NCBI RefSeq assembly: GCF_900106045.1
Contig: NZ_LT629802.1
Span: forward strand, 3,472,001 to 3,536,000
DNA length: 64,000 nt
Source: Pseudomonas mucidolens
GTDB lineage: Bacteria > Pseudomonadota > Gammaproteobacteria > Pseudomonadales > Pseudomonadaceae
Direction of reading: 5' to 3'
The translations under genes were made by a program, and so were the position numbers. This document shows, piece by piece, positions 44,361-53,382 of the stretch (position 1 is its first letter; each line of letters starts with the position of its first letter). Under the pieces are notes generated by a model. That model did not search any database. It was not told the origin of the DNA and saw nothing but the letters and a program-made list of their open reading frames with translations.

Positions 44361-44888
44361 TCAGCTTTCGTCGCGACGGTTCTTGCCATAGGCGGAAGCC
44401 AATGCCCGGGCTTTTTCCAGGCGGGTCTCCAGCTTCGGCAACGTCTCGTCCACCAGCGCCTTTATTTCCGGGATATCAGAAGCGGCGCCTTCCTGCTTGA
44501 ACAGCGCGATGGCCTCTTCATTGGCTTTGACCTGCTGGGCGGTGTAAGCAGCATCGAAAGAATCACCGTCCGTGAGTTCAGGCATCAGGTTTTGTGCCTT
44601 GTCGACGATCTGGTCGCGAGGCGCAACGGGCAGGTCAAGTTTCTTGGCGATGGCTGCCAGATGCTGATTGGCCAAGGTGCGCTCGTTGATCACCTCGATG
44701 GTGTAATCCTTGATTTCCTGTGATGAAGTCTTGGCGTGGGCCATGCGACTGGTTTCGATATCGGCCATGCCTTTGGCTGACGCCTGTTCGATAAACTCGG
44801 CAGGCCCCTGGGCCATGACATTACTGGCGCCGAGGCCCAGCAGCATCGCAAGACTGGCGGTGCGTAACCGGATAGCCATACGGCTCAT
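44361..44888 (-). CDS. DUF4142 periplasmic protein
   Basis: 175 residues from ATG 44888 with a signal peptide ending SNVMA-QG. The mature part is helical with the DUF4142 pattern: PAEFIEQASAKGMADIETSR, AHAKTSSQEIKDYTIEVINE and HLAAIAKKLDLPVAP. Family members are ferritin-like helical bundles of unknown function, often stress-induced. Convergent with the small permease gene. Confidence 0.82.
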   Translation of the reverse strand: MSRMAIRLRTASLAMLLGLGASNVMAQGPAEFIEQASAKGMADIETSRMAHAKTSSQEIKDYTIEVINERTLANQHLAAIAKKLDLPVAPRDQIVDKAQNLMPELTDGDSFDAAYTAQQVKANEEAIALFKQEGAASDIPEIKALVDETLPKLETRLEKARALASAYGKNRRDES

Positions 44889-45004
44889 GATGAATTCCTC
44901 CAGATGAAAAACATGCCGGGAAACGAGCCCCGCCCTGAATCTGAATTTTCCGAGCGGCAAAGGTTTAAAAAAAACTTCCTGGCGCGACGAACGGTCGTCG
45001 CGAT

Positions 45005-45646
45005 TCAGGTGGTTTTACTCCCGAGCAATCCCGGCAACGCATGCACCAAGGCGTTGATCGCAAAACCAATAAACATCACGCCGCAGAGCCTGGTGATCAG
45101 TACTTCATGGCGCTGATACGCAGTGCGCACGTACCGCGCGCCGACAATGCCAATCAGGATCGCGTACGCCAGCAGTCCACCGACAAAACTCAGGAAAATC
45201 AGCCACGGCAACATGTCCCAGGTGAGTAATTCGGCACGGCTCGCCAGCAACGCAGTAAACGTCGCCACGGCCACCGGATAAGCCTTGGGGTTGGTCAGGC
45301 CAAACACCACGCCATGCCAGAAGGGCCGTCGCGCCGCCCCCTGAGGCGCGTCCTCGCTACGGCTGCGAGTGCGAATGGCGCGCATGCCGAGCCAGAACAG
45401 ATACACACCGCTGAGCACACCGAGTACGTCAAAAGCACCGCTGCCGATTTCCCGCGCCCCGACGATTGCGATCAACGCGGTGCTGCACCACACCACATCG
45501 CCCAGCAAGTGCCCGCACAAAAAACCGGCGCCCGCCCGACGACCACGGGCCGCACCGATGCCGAACACCGCCAGCACACCAGGCCCTGGGGTGATGCCAT
45601 AGATAAAACCCGAGGCGAGCACGGCAAACAGCAACGATGGAGTCAT
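45005..45646 (-). CDS. LysE/RhtB-family amino-acid exporter
   Basis: 213 residues from MTPSLLFAVLASGFIYGITP, the standard length for the family. TPGPGVLAVFGIGAARGRRA near the N-terminus is the LysE signature, and five to six membrane helices follow. The gene sits 60 bp after a LysR-family regulator in the same direction. Substrate unknown. Confidence 0.87.
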   Translation of the reverse strand: MTPSLLFAVLASGFIYGITPGPGVLAVFGIGAARGRRAGAGFLCGHLLGDVVWCSTALIAIVGAREIGSGAFDVLGVLSGVYLFWLGMRAIRTRSRSEDAPQGAARRPFWHGVVFGLTNPKAYPVAVATFTALLASRAELLTWDMLPWLIFLSFVGGLLAYAILIGIVGARYVRTAYQRHEVLITRLCGVMFIGFAINALVHALPGLLGSKTT

Positions 45647-45705
45647 GGTGAACACGCTCTGAAAAACGAATAAGGGGGGCGCATCGATTGTGCAACGCAG
45701 CAATC

Positions 45706-46614
45706 TTAGCCGACTCGTTTGGCCAGCACACCTTCGACTTGTTCGATCAGCCACTGCAAGGCACCATCGCCGCCACGCCGTTTATGCCACGCCAGCACGA
45801 ACCCGAACGACGCAATGTGGAACGGCGGCGGCACCACCAGAAGACGTTGCGTGTCGATGTTAAGCAATCCCTGTGACGAGACGGTCAGGATCAGGTCGGT
45901 GCCCTCGATCAACTGTGGCGCAATGCCCCAATGCGGCAAGCTGATTGCAACATGCCGCCGTTCGCGGATGGCGGTCAGCGCCCGTTCGATTTCCGGGGTA
46001 CCGCTGCCACGCATTTCCAGCAACACATGCGGGCGCGCCAGGTAGGTCGGCAAGTCCAGTACGCCGCCCTCAGGCAGACTGGCACGATCCACCAGACAGG
46101 CATAGTGCTCCTCGAACAGCGGCGTACTGCGCAGTTCGCCTGGCAGGTCGGGAAAAACCCCGGCCGCCAGGTCGAGTTCTCCACTGAGCACGCCATCCAC
46201 CATGCCTTCGCGACTGGCATGGATGATCTGCAGGTCGATACCCGGTGCGAATTCGCGCAACCTGCGCACCAGTCCGGGCAACAGCAGCGCAGCGCCATAA
46301 TCCGACATGGCCAGACGAAACGTGCGCTTGGCCGACGTTGGATCGAATCGGTTCGGCGCCAGCAACGATTGCACCTGAGCCAAGGCGTCGGCCAGTGGCG
46401 TGGCCAGCTCCTGCGCACGCGCGGTTGGCACCAGGCCGCCGCCCTGGCGCACCAGCAGCGGATCCCCCAGCAAATCCCGCAAGCGCGCCAGCGCATGGCT
46501 GACCGCGGGCTGGCTCAGGTGCAGGCGCTCGGCGGCACGAGTCACGTGTTGCTCGCTGAGCAAGGCGTCCAGGATCACCAGCAAGTTAAGGTCAATGCGA
46601 CGAAGATCATTCAT
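45706..46614 (-). CDS. LysR-family transcriptional regulator
   Basis: 302 residues from MNDLRRIDLNLLVILDALLS. The N-terminal helix-turn-helix is HVTRAAERLHLSQPAVSHAL-ARLRDLLGDPLLVRQGGGLVP, and the effector-binding domain begins near TFRLAMSDYGAALLLPGLVR. It is divergent from the small DMT gene (86 bp between starts) and upstream of the LysE-type gene, so either or both may be its targets. Confidence 0.9.
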   Translation of the reverse strand: MNDLRRIDLNLLVILDALLSEQHVTRAAERLHLSQPAVSHALARLRDLLGDPLLVRQGGGLVPTARAQELATPLADALAQVQSLLAPNRFDPTSAKRTFRLAMSDYGAALLLPGLVRRLREFAPGIDLQIIHASREGMVDGVLSGELDLAAGVFPDLPGELRSTPLFEEHYACLVDRASLPEGGVLDLPTYLARPHVLLEMRGSGTPEIERALTAIRERRHVAISLPHWGIAPQLIEGTDLILTVSSQGLLNIDTQRLLVVPPPFHIASFGFVLAWHKRRGGDGALQWLIEQVEGVLAKRVG

Positions 46615-46700
46615 GGCATGCATGGTCTGCATAAGAACTTGGAATTTAAATCTGCGCGACGAATAGCTTAGAGTCCAGCAAAACCTTCTGGAGCATTCTC

Positions 46701-47186
46701 ATGAGCACATTGCATTGGCTGGGCTTACTGCTGCTGGCGGTCATCGCCGGGGCCGTGGTGCCGTTTCAAAGTGCAATCAACGCCAACCTCGGACGCGGCC
46801 TGGGTCATCCTTTATGGGCAACCCTGGCTTCGTTGATGGTGAGCATTCTGGTGTTGTTGCCAGTGTTGCTGGCCCTGCGCCTGCCGCTGCCCGACCTGGG
46901 CTTTATCACCAAGGCACCGTTGTGGATGTGGACAGGCGGCGCATTCGGCGTGTGCTTTATTTCCCTGGCGCTGGTGTTGATGCCCAAGCTGGGCGCCTCG
47001 GGTTTTATCGCCCTGGCCCTGGCCGGACAAATCCTCGCCTCGTTGCTACTGGATCACTTTGGCCTGTTTGGCCTGGCAGAGCGGCAACTGACGGCACCCC
47101 GAATGCTCGGAGCACTGATGTTACTGGGTGGCGTGCTGTTGATTCAGTTCAGTGCGGCGCCCGCCAAGGCCTTGGCCGCTGCTTGA
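46701..47186 (+). CDS. DMT-family small transporter (YdcZ/DUF606)
   Basis: 161 residues, five transmembrane helices, with the DUF606 motifs VVPFQSAINANLGRGLGHPL near the N-terminus and FGVCFISLALVLMPKLGASG in the middle. Such short proteins are half-size drug/metabolite transporters that act as dimers. Divergent from the LysR gene. Confidence 0.85.
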   Translation: MSTLHWLGLLLLAVIAGAVVPFQSAINANLGRGLGHPLWATLASLMVSILVLLPVLLALRLPLPDLGFITKAPLWMWTGGAFGVCFISLALVLMPKLGASGFIALALAGQILASLLLDHFGLFGLAERQLTAPRMLGALMLLGGVLLIQFSAAPAKALAAA

Positions 47187-47193
47187 CGCTCGA

Positions 47194-47874
47194 TCAGCTA
47201 CGCTCGGCAGCCAGTTGGTTGATCTGCGCGGGCTCGATAATCGGCTGCGCGGCACCGTGTCGGACCACCGTCAGCATTGCCCGGCCCATGCTCTCGGTAC
47301 TCACCACCCAGGCCGGCCGCACACGACGAATCACTGACAGCAACGGGTTGATGAGGGTGTAGACCGATTGGTAAAACGCGGTTTTCGAACGCACGCCGTA
47401 CAGTGGCTGAATCACACCCGGACGGAACAGATAGACCGCCTTGAACGGCAGGCGCAGCAACGCGTTTTCGGTCTTGCCCTTGATCCGCGCCCACATCACC
47501 TTGCCCTGCCCGGCACTGTCGGTGCCGGCGCCGGCGCCGGAGACGTAGACAAAGGTCATCTGCGGATTGAGTCGCGCCAGGGTGCTGGCGGCTACCAGCG
47601 TCAGGTCATAGGTCTGGCGGGTATAGGTGTCTTCATCCATCCCGACCGAGGACACCCCCAGGCAAAACAAACAGGCATCAAATCCCTGGAGCAAGTGTTC
47701 CAGGGGCTGGAAGTCAAACATATCGGCATGCAGCACCTGGTGCAGCTTGCCGTGTTCCTGAGTCAAGGCGGTACGCCCCACCGCCACCACTTCCTGCACA
47801 TCAGCGGCCAGCAGACACTCGCGTAACACGCCTTGGCCGATCATGCCGGTGGCACCGAACAGTAAAACTCTCAT
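47194..47874 (-). CDS. NAD(P)-binding SDR-type oxidoreductase
   Basis: 226 residues from MRVLLFGATGMIGQGVLREC, a Rossmann fold with GATGMIG at residues 8-14 binding the dinucleotide. LDLLLQGFD-type region reads FQPLEHLLQGFDACLFCLGV, and FVYVSGAGAGTDSAGQGKVM and KGKTENALLRLPFKAVYLFR are typical of the NAD(P)H-binding family related to HTATIP2. Substrate unknown. Confidence 0.82.
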   Translation of the reverse strand: MRVLLFGATGMIGQGVLRECLLAADVQEVVAVGRTALTQEHGKLHQVLHADMFDFQPLEHLLQGFDACLFCLGVSSVGMDEDTYTRQTYDLTLVAASTLARLNPQMTFVYVSGAGAGTDSAGQGKVMWARIKGKTENALLRLPFKAVYLFRPGVIQPLYGVRSKTAFYQSVYTLINPLLSVIRRVRPAWVVSTESMGRAMLTVVRHGAAQPIIEPAQINQLAAERS

Positions 47875-47979
47875 AAGGGTAAACCTCAGCGGCAAGCATC
47901 AAGCTGCAAGTTTCAAGTTAAGAGCAGTGTGCAGATTAACAGCTTGTTGCCCGAGGCTTATAACTTGCCGCTGCTCCCC

Positions 47980-49128
47980 TCAGAACGCGCTGCGGAAAAT
48001 CTCCTCAATCTGCCGCTGATCGGCGGGCCGGGGATTGGTCAGGCCACAGGCGTCCTTGAGGGCGTTGGTCGCCAGCAACGGGACGTCTTGCACCTTGGCG
48101 CCGAGTTCGTGCAGACCGGCCGGGATGTCGACGTCCTGGGACAGGCAGCGAATCGCGGCGATCGCGGCTTGGGCACCTTCTTCCGGGGTCAAGGGCTGGG
48201 TCTCGACACCCATGGCTCGGCCCACGTCGCTCAGGCGCGCGGCGCTGACGCTCGCGTTGAAGCGCTGAACATGCGGCAACAGCACCGCATTGCAGACGCC
48301 GTGAGGCAGGTCATACAGACCGCCCAACTGGTGGGCCATGGCGTGGACGAAGCCCAGGGAAGCGTTGTTGAAGGCCATGCCGGCGAGGAATTGAGCGTAG
48401 GCCATGTTTTCCCGGGCGGCCATGTCGCTGCCGTCACGCACGGCCAGGCGCAGGTTAGCGCTGATCAGTTCGATGGCCTTGATTGCACAAGCATCGGTAA
48501 TCGGGTTGGCGGCGGTGGAGACATACGCTTCGATGGCATGGGTCAACGCATCCATGCCGGTAGCCGCCGTGAGCCCCTTGGGCATGGCGACCATCAGCGC
48601 AGGATCGTTGACTGACAACAATGGCGTTACGTTACGGTCGACAATCGCCATTTTCACGTGACGGGTTTCGTCGGTAATGATGCAAAAACGTGTCATCTCG
48701 CTGGCGGTACCGGCGGTGGTATTGATCGCCACCAGCGGCAGTTGCGGCTGGGTCGATTGGTCGACACCTTCATAGTCGCCGATGTGCCCGCCGTTGGTGG
48801 CGCACAGGGCGATGCCCTTGGCGCAGTCATGGGGCGAACCACCGCCCAGGGACACCACGAAATCGCAGCCACTGTGCTGGAGCAACGCCAGGCCTTTCTC
48901 GACATTCTCGACGTTGGGGTTGGGCTTGGCGCCGTCATAGAGCACCGTATCAATGCCTTGCATGGCCAGTTTGTCGGCGAGCATGGCAGCCACGCCCGCC
49001 TTGGCCAGTCCGGCGTCAGTCACGATCAGCGCCTTGCGAAAACCGTAGTTGCGGATGGCGATCATGGCTTCGTCGAGGCAGTCGATGCCCATGATGTTGA
49101 CGGCGGGAATGAAGAAGGTGCTGCTCAT
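47980..49128 (-). CDS. Iron-containing alcohol dehydrogenase (YiaY/ErcA type)
   Basis: 382 residues, group III alcohol dehydrogenase. The NAD-binding region has [15 protein letters not shown], and the iron ligands are in [12 protein letters not shown] and [20 protein letters not shown]. Closest type by eye is YiaY/EutG/ErcA. In pseudomonads a related enzyme (ErcA) is tied to ethanol oxidation, but no PQQ genes are adjacent. A ribosome binding site (GAGGAAATCACC) precedes the ATG. Confidence 0.92.
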   Translation of the reverse strand: MSSTFFIPAVNIMGIDCLDEAMIAIRNYGFRKALIVTDAGLAKAGVAAMLADKLAMQGIDTVLYDGAKPNPNVENVEKGLALLQHSGCDFVVSLGGGSPHDCAKGIALCATNGGHIGDYEGVDQSTQPQLPLVAINTTAGTASEMTRFCIITDETRHVKMAIVDRNVTPLLSVNDPALMVAMPKGLTAATGMDALTHAIEAYVSTAANPITDACAIKAIELISANLRLAVRDGSDMAARENMAYAQFLAGMAFNNASLGFVHAMAHQLGGLYDLPHGVCNAVLLPHVQRFNASVSAARLSDVGRAMGVETQPLTPEEGAQAAIAAIRCLSQDVDIPAGLHELGAKVQDVPLLATNALKDACGLTNPRPADQRQIEEIFRSAF

Positions 49129-49254
49129 GGTGATTTCCTCGGAATACGTTGATGCCTACAGCATCGACCCCACCCGCCTGTGGGATCTTGATCAGGATCA
49201 ACGTCGGCCCGTGATAAAGTCAGCGTCCCGCCGTTTTTGAGTAGACCCGCCGTA

Positions 49255-50271
49255 ATGAAGGATTTCCAGGATATCGACGCCTCCCTTGAAGACTGGAACG
49301 CGCTGCGCAGCACCACCGCCTTCGCCGCAATCCTGATCGGTAACGGCGCCAGTCGCGCAGTGTGGGAAGATTTTGCCTACGACTCGCTGTTCGAAAACGC
49401 TCGCACCGTGGAAGAAAAGCCCCTGGGCGCCTCCGAGTTGAGCGTGTTTGACGCAATGCAGACCCGCAGCTTCGAGCAGGTGCTGGGTGCACTGAAAACC
49501 ACCAGTCGGGTCAACAAGGCCCTGGCCGTCAGCTCTGCGGCGCCGCGTAATCGTTACTATGCGATCAAGGAAGCGCTGATCAATACCATCCACGCCGTGC
49601 ATATTCCGTGGCGCCTAGTACAGCCAACGACCCTGACCACGATCAAGCAGGAGTTGGCGCGTTACCCGACGGTGTTCACCAGCAACTACGACCTGCTCAA
49701 CTACTGGTCGATCCTCCATGCGCCGGGTATCGATGACTTGTTTCGTGGTGCCGACGCGCACTTTGATTTGCGCAGCACCGCGACCGACACCACACGCATT
49801 CTCTACCTGCACGGTGGTTTGCACCTGGTGCGCAATCTCGATGGCTCGGCGCGCAAACTGGCGTCCACCGACAGCACCCTGCTCAGCAGTTTCGCCATCA
49901 ACAATACCCTCAAGACCCTCGACGACGTGCCCTTGTTTGTCAACGAAGGCCCGAGTGGCGAGAAGCTCAAGAGCATTCGCGGCTCCGATTACTTATCGTT
50001 CTGCTATGAGCAGTTGTTGGAGCAGGAAGGCGCGTTGTGCATCTTCGGTCATCATCTGGGCGAGCAGGATTCACACTTGGTGGAGGCGATCCGACAGTCG
50101 AAGGTCAAGTCCCTGGCTATCTCGGTATTTGGTCGCAGCGAGGGATTTATCCAGCAGCAAAAACGCCGTTATGCGGGGTTGTTCGAGGGAATGGATATAG
50201 ATCTGCGGTTCTTTGCAGCGCGCACTCATGCGCTGGGCAATCCAGCGCTGGCTGTACCCGTCGAACACTGA
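49255..50271 (+). CDS. DUF4917 protein with SIR2-like fold
   Basis: 338 residues from MKDFQDIDASLEDWNALRST. SIR2-like elements are visible: LIGNGASRAVW (nucleotide loop), VFTSNYDLLNYW, ILYLHGGLHLV (with His) and CIFGHHLGEQDSHLVEAI. These recall NAD-binding SIR2 domains used in deacylation and in phage-defence NADases. No partner gene is adjacent, and REP and terminator signals follow, so it is probably a single-gene unit. Activity unproven. Confidence 0.8.
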   Translation: MKDFQDIDASLEDWNALRSTTAFAAILIGNGASRAVWEDFAYDSLFENARTVEEKPLGASELSVFDAMQTRSFEQVLGALKTTSRVNKALAVSSAAPRNRYYAIKEALINTIHAVHIPWRLVQPTTLTTIKQELARYPTVFTSNYDLLNYWSILHAPGIDDLFRGADAHFDLRSTATDTTRILYLHGGLHLVRNLDGSARKLASTDSTLLSSFAINNTLKTLDDVPLFVNEGPSGEKLKSIRGSDYLSFCYEQLLEQEGALCIFGHHLGEQDSHLVEAIRQSKVKSLAISVFGRSEGFIQQQKRRYAGLFEGMDIDLRFFAARTHALGNPALAVPVEH

Positions 50272-50291
50272 TCTGCACCTCAATGAGGATC

Positions 50292-50316
50292 CGGTGTGGG
50301 AGCGGGTTTGCTCGCG
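50292..50316. repeat. Single REP unit
   Basis: GGTGTGGGAGCGGGTTTGCTCGCGA matches one arm of the common Pseudomonas REP. No inverted partner is seen nearby. Confidence 0.65.
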
Positions 50317-50433
50317 ATTGCGCTCTGTCAGCCAATACATCCGGCGGCTGCCGGTGTTTCCGCTGGATCAGACAGACCGCACGCAATTGAGCACGCTTTT
50401 GTCGACACTGCGTTAAGCCAGAATCAATAGCCT

Positions 50434-50468
50434 AGAAAAAACCCCGGCACTCGCGTGTCGGGGTTTTC
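50434..50468. terminator. Intrinsic terminator between DUF4917 gene and yegP-like gene
   Basis: AACCCCGGCAC/GTGTCGGGGTT stem with a TCGC loop and A-run/T-run flanks, suited to both convergent genes. Confidence 0.85.
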
Positions 50469-50484
50469 GCGTTCACGAGAACTG

Positions 50485-50817
50485 TCAGGTCTTGTCTTTG
50501 ATGGTGGTCGTGGGACCGTTGGTCTTGACGCTTTCGATGCCCTTGTCCCGAGCGGCTTCCGAAGAGTACTGCTCGCTATTGCCGATCACCTGGTGATTGG
50601 CGGCTTTGAGGTTGAAGTAAGGTTGGCCGCTCTTGGCGAGTTTTTTCTCATAACGCTCAGCCAGCGGACTATTGGTCTGAACCGAGGCAATACCGTTTTC
50701 AGCGGCACTTTGAGTGGTGTAAAGCTCACTGGTCAAAATAGTTTCCGCATTGCCTGCCTTAAGCACAAAGCGAAATTGCCCGTTGTTGCTTTTTTCTAAC
50801 TCATACCATCCAGCCAT
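50485..50817 (-). CDS. YegP family protein (two DUF1508 repeats)
   Basis: 110 residues made of two tandem DUF1508 units: about 4-50 (GQFRFVLKAGNAETILTSEL, AENGIASVQTNS) and 55-103 (GQPYFNLKAANHQVIGNSEQ, ARDKGIESVKTNG). Small cytoplasmic proteins of this type are stress- or stationary-phase-associated but of unknown function. AAAGGGAGCAG precedes the ATG. Confidence 0.9.
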   Translation of the reverse strand: MAGWYELEKSNNGQFRFVLKAGNAETILTSELYTTQSAAENGIASVQTNSPLAERYEKKLAKSGQPYFNLKAANHQVIGNSEQYSSEAARDKGIESVKTNGPTTTIKDKT

Positions 50818-50914
50818 GCTCTGCTCCCTTTAACCAAGAATGCGATCAACGACCTGTAGGATTAAAGGCCATGCTCGTTTTTTTGCCACCCGGAAACACT
50901 CTTTGAGCACTCGC

Positions 50915-51183
50915 CGGAGACAAATAACAATAATTCTCGATATTATTCGCGATTTCCTGTCGCGCATTGTCAGAAGGATATCCATGTCTCGTTTCAATCC
51001 AAACCCGTGGTCGCCCGAGTCCTGTTCGCCAACTGGAAGCCGCAACAGGCGTATCTGAAAGGTACCGAAGTCAACTTCACTGTCGACAACCTGTTCAATC
51101 GCGGTTACCTGCCAGCCTTGAGTGGCGACAGTGCCTACAGCGTAGGGCGCAACGCGAAAATCAGCGTGACGCGGTTTTTCTAG
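50915..51183 (+). pseudogene. Remnant of a TonB-dependent heme-type receptor, internal deletion
   Basis: From 50986 to 51183 one frame reads the C-terminal barrel of a TonB-dependent receptor: VVARVLFANWKPQQAYLKGT, EVNFTVDNLFNRGYLPALSG, then GRNAKISVTRFF-stop with the terminal Phe. The NLFNR-to-terminal-Phe pattern matches hemoglobin/heme receptors (HasR-like). Upstream, AATAATTCTCGATATTATT at about 50928-50946 resembles a Fur box, and an ATG at 50984 in another frame may be the original start. About 2 kb of the gene between start and C-terminus is missing. The remaining sequence to 51294 shows nothing else. Confidence 0.65.
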
Positions 51184-51294
51184 ACCGGGGGCTGCCATTC
51201 GCAGCCCCGTCGATACCGTCTTGAAGCTCGCCAAGCAAACGTAACGCCCGAGCGTTCCCTACGCAATGCAGGTCAAGACGGGATTCGCAAACGT

Positions 51295-52515
51295 CTAAAT
51301 GGACAGGTAACCATCGGCCCGCAGCAGGGTTTCCAGGCAATGCTCGGTGATGTTGTAAAACGCCTTGAGTTCCTCGATTTTGTCCAACAACTGAGTCGGG
51401 TCAATCGGCTCTGGGCGTTTGACCGCAAGGATCATCTTGTTCTTGTTGGTGTGTTCCAGGGAGATGAACTCGAAGACCTTGGTCTCGTAGCCACAGGCTT
51501 CCAGGAACAATGCCCGCAGACTGTCGGTGAGCATTTCCGCCTGCTGGCCCAGGTGCAGGCCGTATTGCAACATGGGTTTGAGCAACACCGGGCTCTGGAT
51601 CTGCAAGCGGATCTGCTTGTGACAGCACGGCGAGCACATGATGATCGACGCGCCGGAGCGGATGCCAGTGTGAATCGCGTAATCGGTGGCAATGTCGCAG
51701 GCATGCAGGGCGATCATCACCTCCAGTTCGCTCGGCGCCACGCTGCGCACGTCACCACACTTGAACTGCAGCCCGGGATGCTCCAACCGCGCCGCGGCGG
51801 TGTTGCACAAGGTCACCATGTCTTCGCGCAACTCGACGCCCGTCACCTGGCCCTCGGCCTTGAGGGTGTTGCGCAGGTAATCATGGATCGCGAAGGTCAG
51901 GTAACCCTTGCCCGAGCCAAAATCCGCGACCCGCACCGGCTGATCCAGTTGCAACGGCGAGGAGGTCAACGCATGGCTGAACACTTCGATGAACTTGTTG
52001 ATCTGCTTCCACTTGCGCGACATCGCCGGGATCAACTCGTGCTTGGCATTGGTCACGCCCAGGTCGGCGAGAAACGGCCGGCTCAAGTCGAGGAAACGGT
52101 TCTTCTCACGGTTGTGCTCGGCCGACGGCGCCTCACGCAACTGTTGCGGCTTGCTTTTGAACAGCGAGCTTTTGTTCTTTTTGCTGTATTCCAACTGCGC
52201 TTCGTCGGTGACCGACAACAGGTGCGCGTTCTTGAACGAGGCCGGCAGCAGCCCGGCAATTGCCGCCACGCCCTCTTCCACGGCGAAGTTCTTGGTGATG
52301 TCGCGGGTTTTGTAGCGATAGACGAAGGACAGACACGGCTGCTCCTTGACCGTCAGTTGCTTGATGATCAGGCGCTGCAGGTCTGCTTCATCGCCAACGT
52401 ACTTGGCCAGCACCAATTTGATAAAGGCGTTTTGCTCAAGGCTCGCGCTCAGCAGTTCGATGAACTGCGCATGATGATCCGGCGCGGGGCTGGCAGGTTT
52501 GGCAGTAACAGACAT
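51295..52515 (-). CDS. SAM-dependent methyltransferase (Methyltransf_32 type)
   Basis: 406 residues. The C-terminal half has the SAM-binding motif VADFGSGKGYLTFAIHDYL (about residues 197-215), acidic VTGVELREDM, and IMCSPCCHKQIRLQIQSP, the cysteine/histidine pattern of the Methyltransf_32 (GSTCD-like) group, thought to act on RNA. The N-terminal 150 residues (NAFIKLVLAKYVGDEADLQR) are a separate domain common in bacterial members. Target unknown. Confidence 0.85.
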   Translation of the reverse strand: MSVTAKPASPAPDHHAQFIELLSASLEQNAFIKLVLAKYVGDEADLQRLIIKQLTVKEQPCLSFVYRYKTRDITKNFAVEEGVAAIAGLLPASFKNAHLLSVTDEAQLEYSKKNKSSLFKSKPQQLREAPSAEHNREKNRFLDLSRPFLADLGVTNAKHELIPAMSRKWKQINKFIEVFSHALTSSPLQLDQPVRVADFGSGKGYLTFAIHDYLRNTLKAEGQVTGVELREDMVTLCNTAAARLEHPGLQFKCGDVRSVAPSELEVMIALHACDIATDYAIHTGIRSGASIIMCSPCCHKQIRLQIQSPVLLKPMLQYGLHLGQQAEMLTDSLRALFLEACGYETKVFEFISLEHTNKNKMILAVKRPEPIDPTQLLDKIEELKAFYNITEHCLETLLRADGYLSI

Positions 52516-52620
52516 GAAAAAAAACGCCTCGGGCTGGGAATGCCGGGCATTTTAGGGGGGATAGTGCGCCAGGGCACGGAGTTATTTGCCCAACGGTAGG
52601 ATTGGACGAGCACCGTAGAT

Positions 52621-52719
52621 CCAAATGTGGGAGGGGGCTTGCTCCCGATGGCGGCGTGTCAGTCAACAGAGTCATTGGCTGATCCACCGCCATCGGGAGC
52701 AAGCCCCCTCCCACATTGG
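52621..52719. repeat. REP pair (REPIN-like), GGGAGGGGGCTTGCTCCC type
   Basis: Two inverted REP units, ATGTGGGAGGGGGCTTGCTC and its mirror, with arms of about 34 bp around a 30-bp spacer, between the methyltransferase and TPM genes. Confidence 0.93.
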
Positions 52720-52736
52720 GTTCCGTGTCCGGTGGA

Positions 52737-53354
52737 TTATTTCAGGACGATCAGGCGGTTGGGCAACTCATTGCGCGCATGCGTCACCGGCACATGCTCC
52801 TTGAGCAGTTCGCCACAGGCCTCGATGCACGTGATAAATCCCGCCAACGTCTGCCCCTGTTTCACCTGCTGGGTAAACGTCTTGACAATGGCATCCCAAC
52901 GGCTGTCATCCAGCCGTTGGGAAATCCCGTCATCCACCAGGATTTCCACATACCGTTCGGCTTCGCTGACAAAAATCAGCAGGCCGGTACTGCCGACGGT
53001 GTGGTGCAGATTTTGCTCCAGGAACTGCCGGCGCGCCAGGTTTGACGCCCGCCAATGCCGCACGCTGCGCGGGATCAGTCGGGTGGTGATCGACGGCAGC
53101 CGGAACAGCAGGCACAACACAATGAACGTCGCCCATTAGGTCAATAGCAAGGTGTGCATGCTCAGCCAGCCAAGCAGGTAATGCACGATTCCCGGCACCA
53201 CCAGCGCCACCACACTGGCCCACAACAAGGGAATGTAGGCGTAGTCGTCGGCACGGGCCGCCAGCACGGTCACCAGCTCCGCGTCGGTCTGTTGCTCGAC
53301 CCTGGCGATCGCTTCGGCGACCTGGCGTTGCTCGTGTTCACTCAGTAATGCCAT
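52737..53354 (-). pseudogene. TPM-domain membrane protein interrupted by one nonsense codon
   Basis: One frame from ATG 53354 (MALLSEHEQRQVAEAIARVE) to TAA at 52737 with a single in-frame TAA at 53136-53138. Before it the frame encodes the start of the TPM domain and two transmembrane helices (YIPLLWASVVALVVPGIVHY, WLSMHTLLL). After it the frame continues with WATFIVLCLLFRLPSITTRL and the second half of TPM (RQFLEQNLHHTVGSTGLLIF, VSEAERYVEILVDDGI, WDAIVKTFTQQVK). A CAA-to-TAA change (Gln) is the simplest explanation. Third gene of the lemA-TPM-TPM cluster, 29 bp from the previous one. Confidence 0.85.
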
Positions 53355-53382
53355 GGTTGTAGTTGCTCGATAGTTATTGTCA

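Noticed and set aside
49255..50271. Multi-gene defence island around the SIR2-like gene
   Set aside because: The neighbours are an alcohol dehydrogenase, a yegP-like gene and REP elements; nothing else suggests a defence system.
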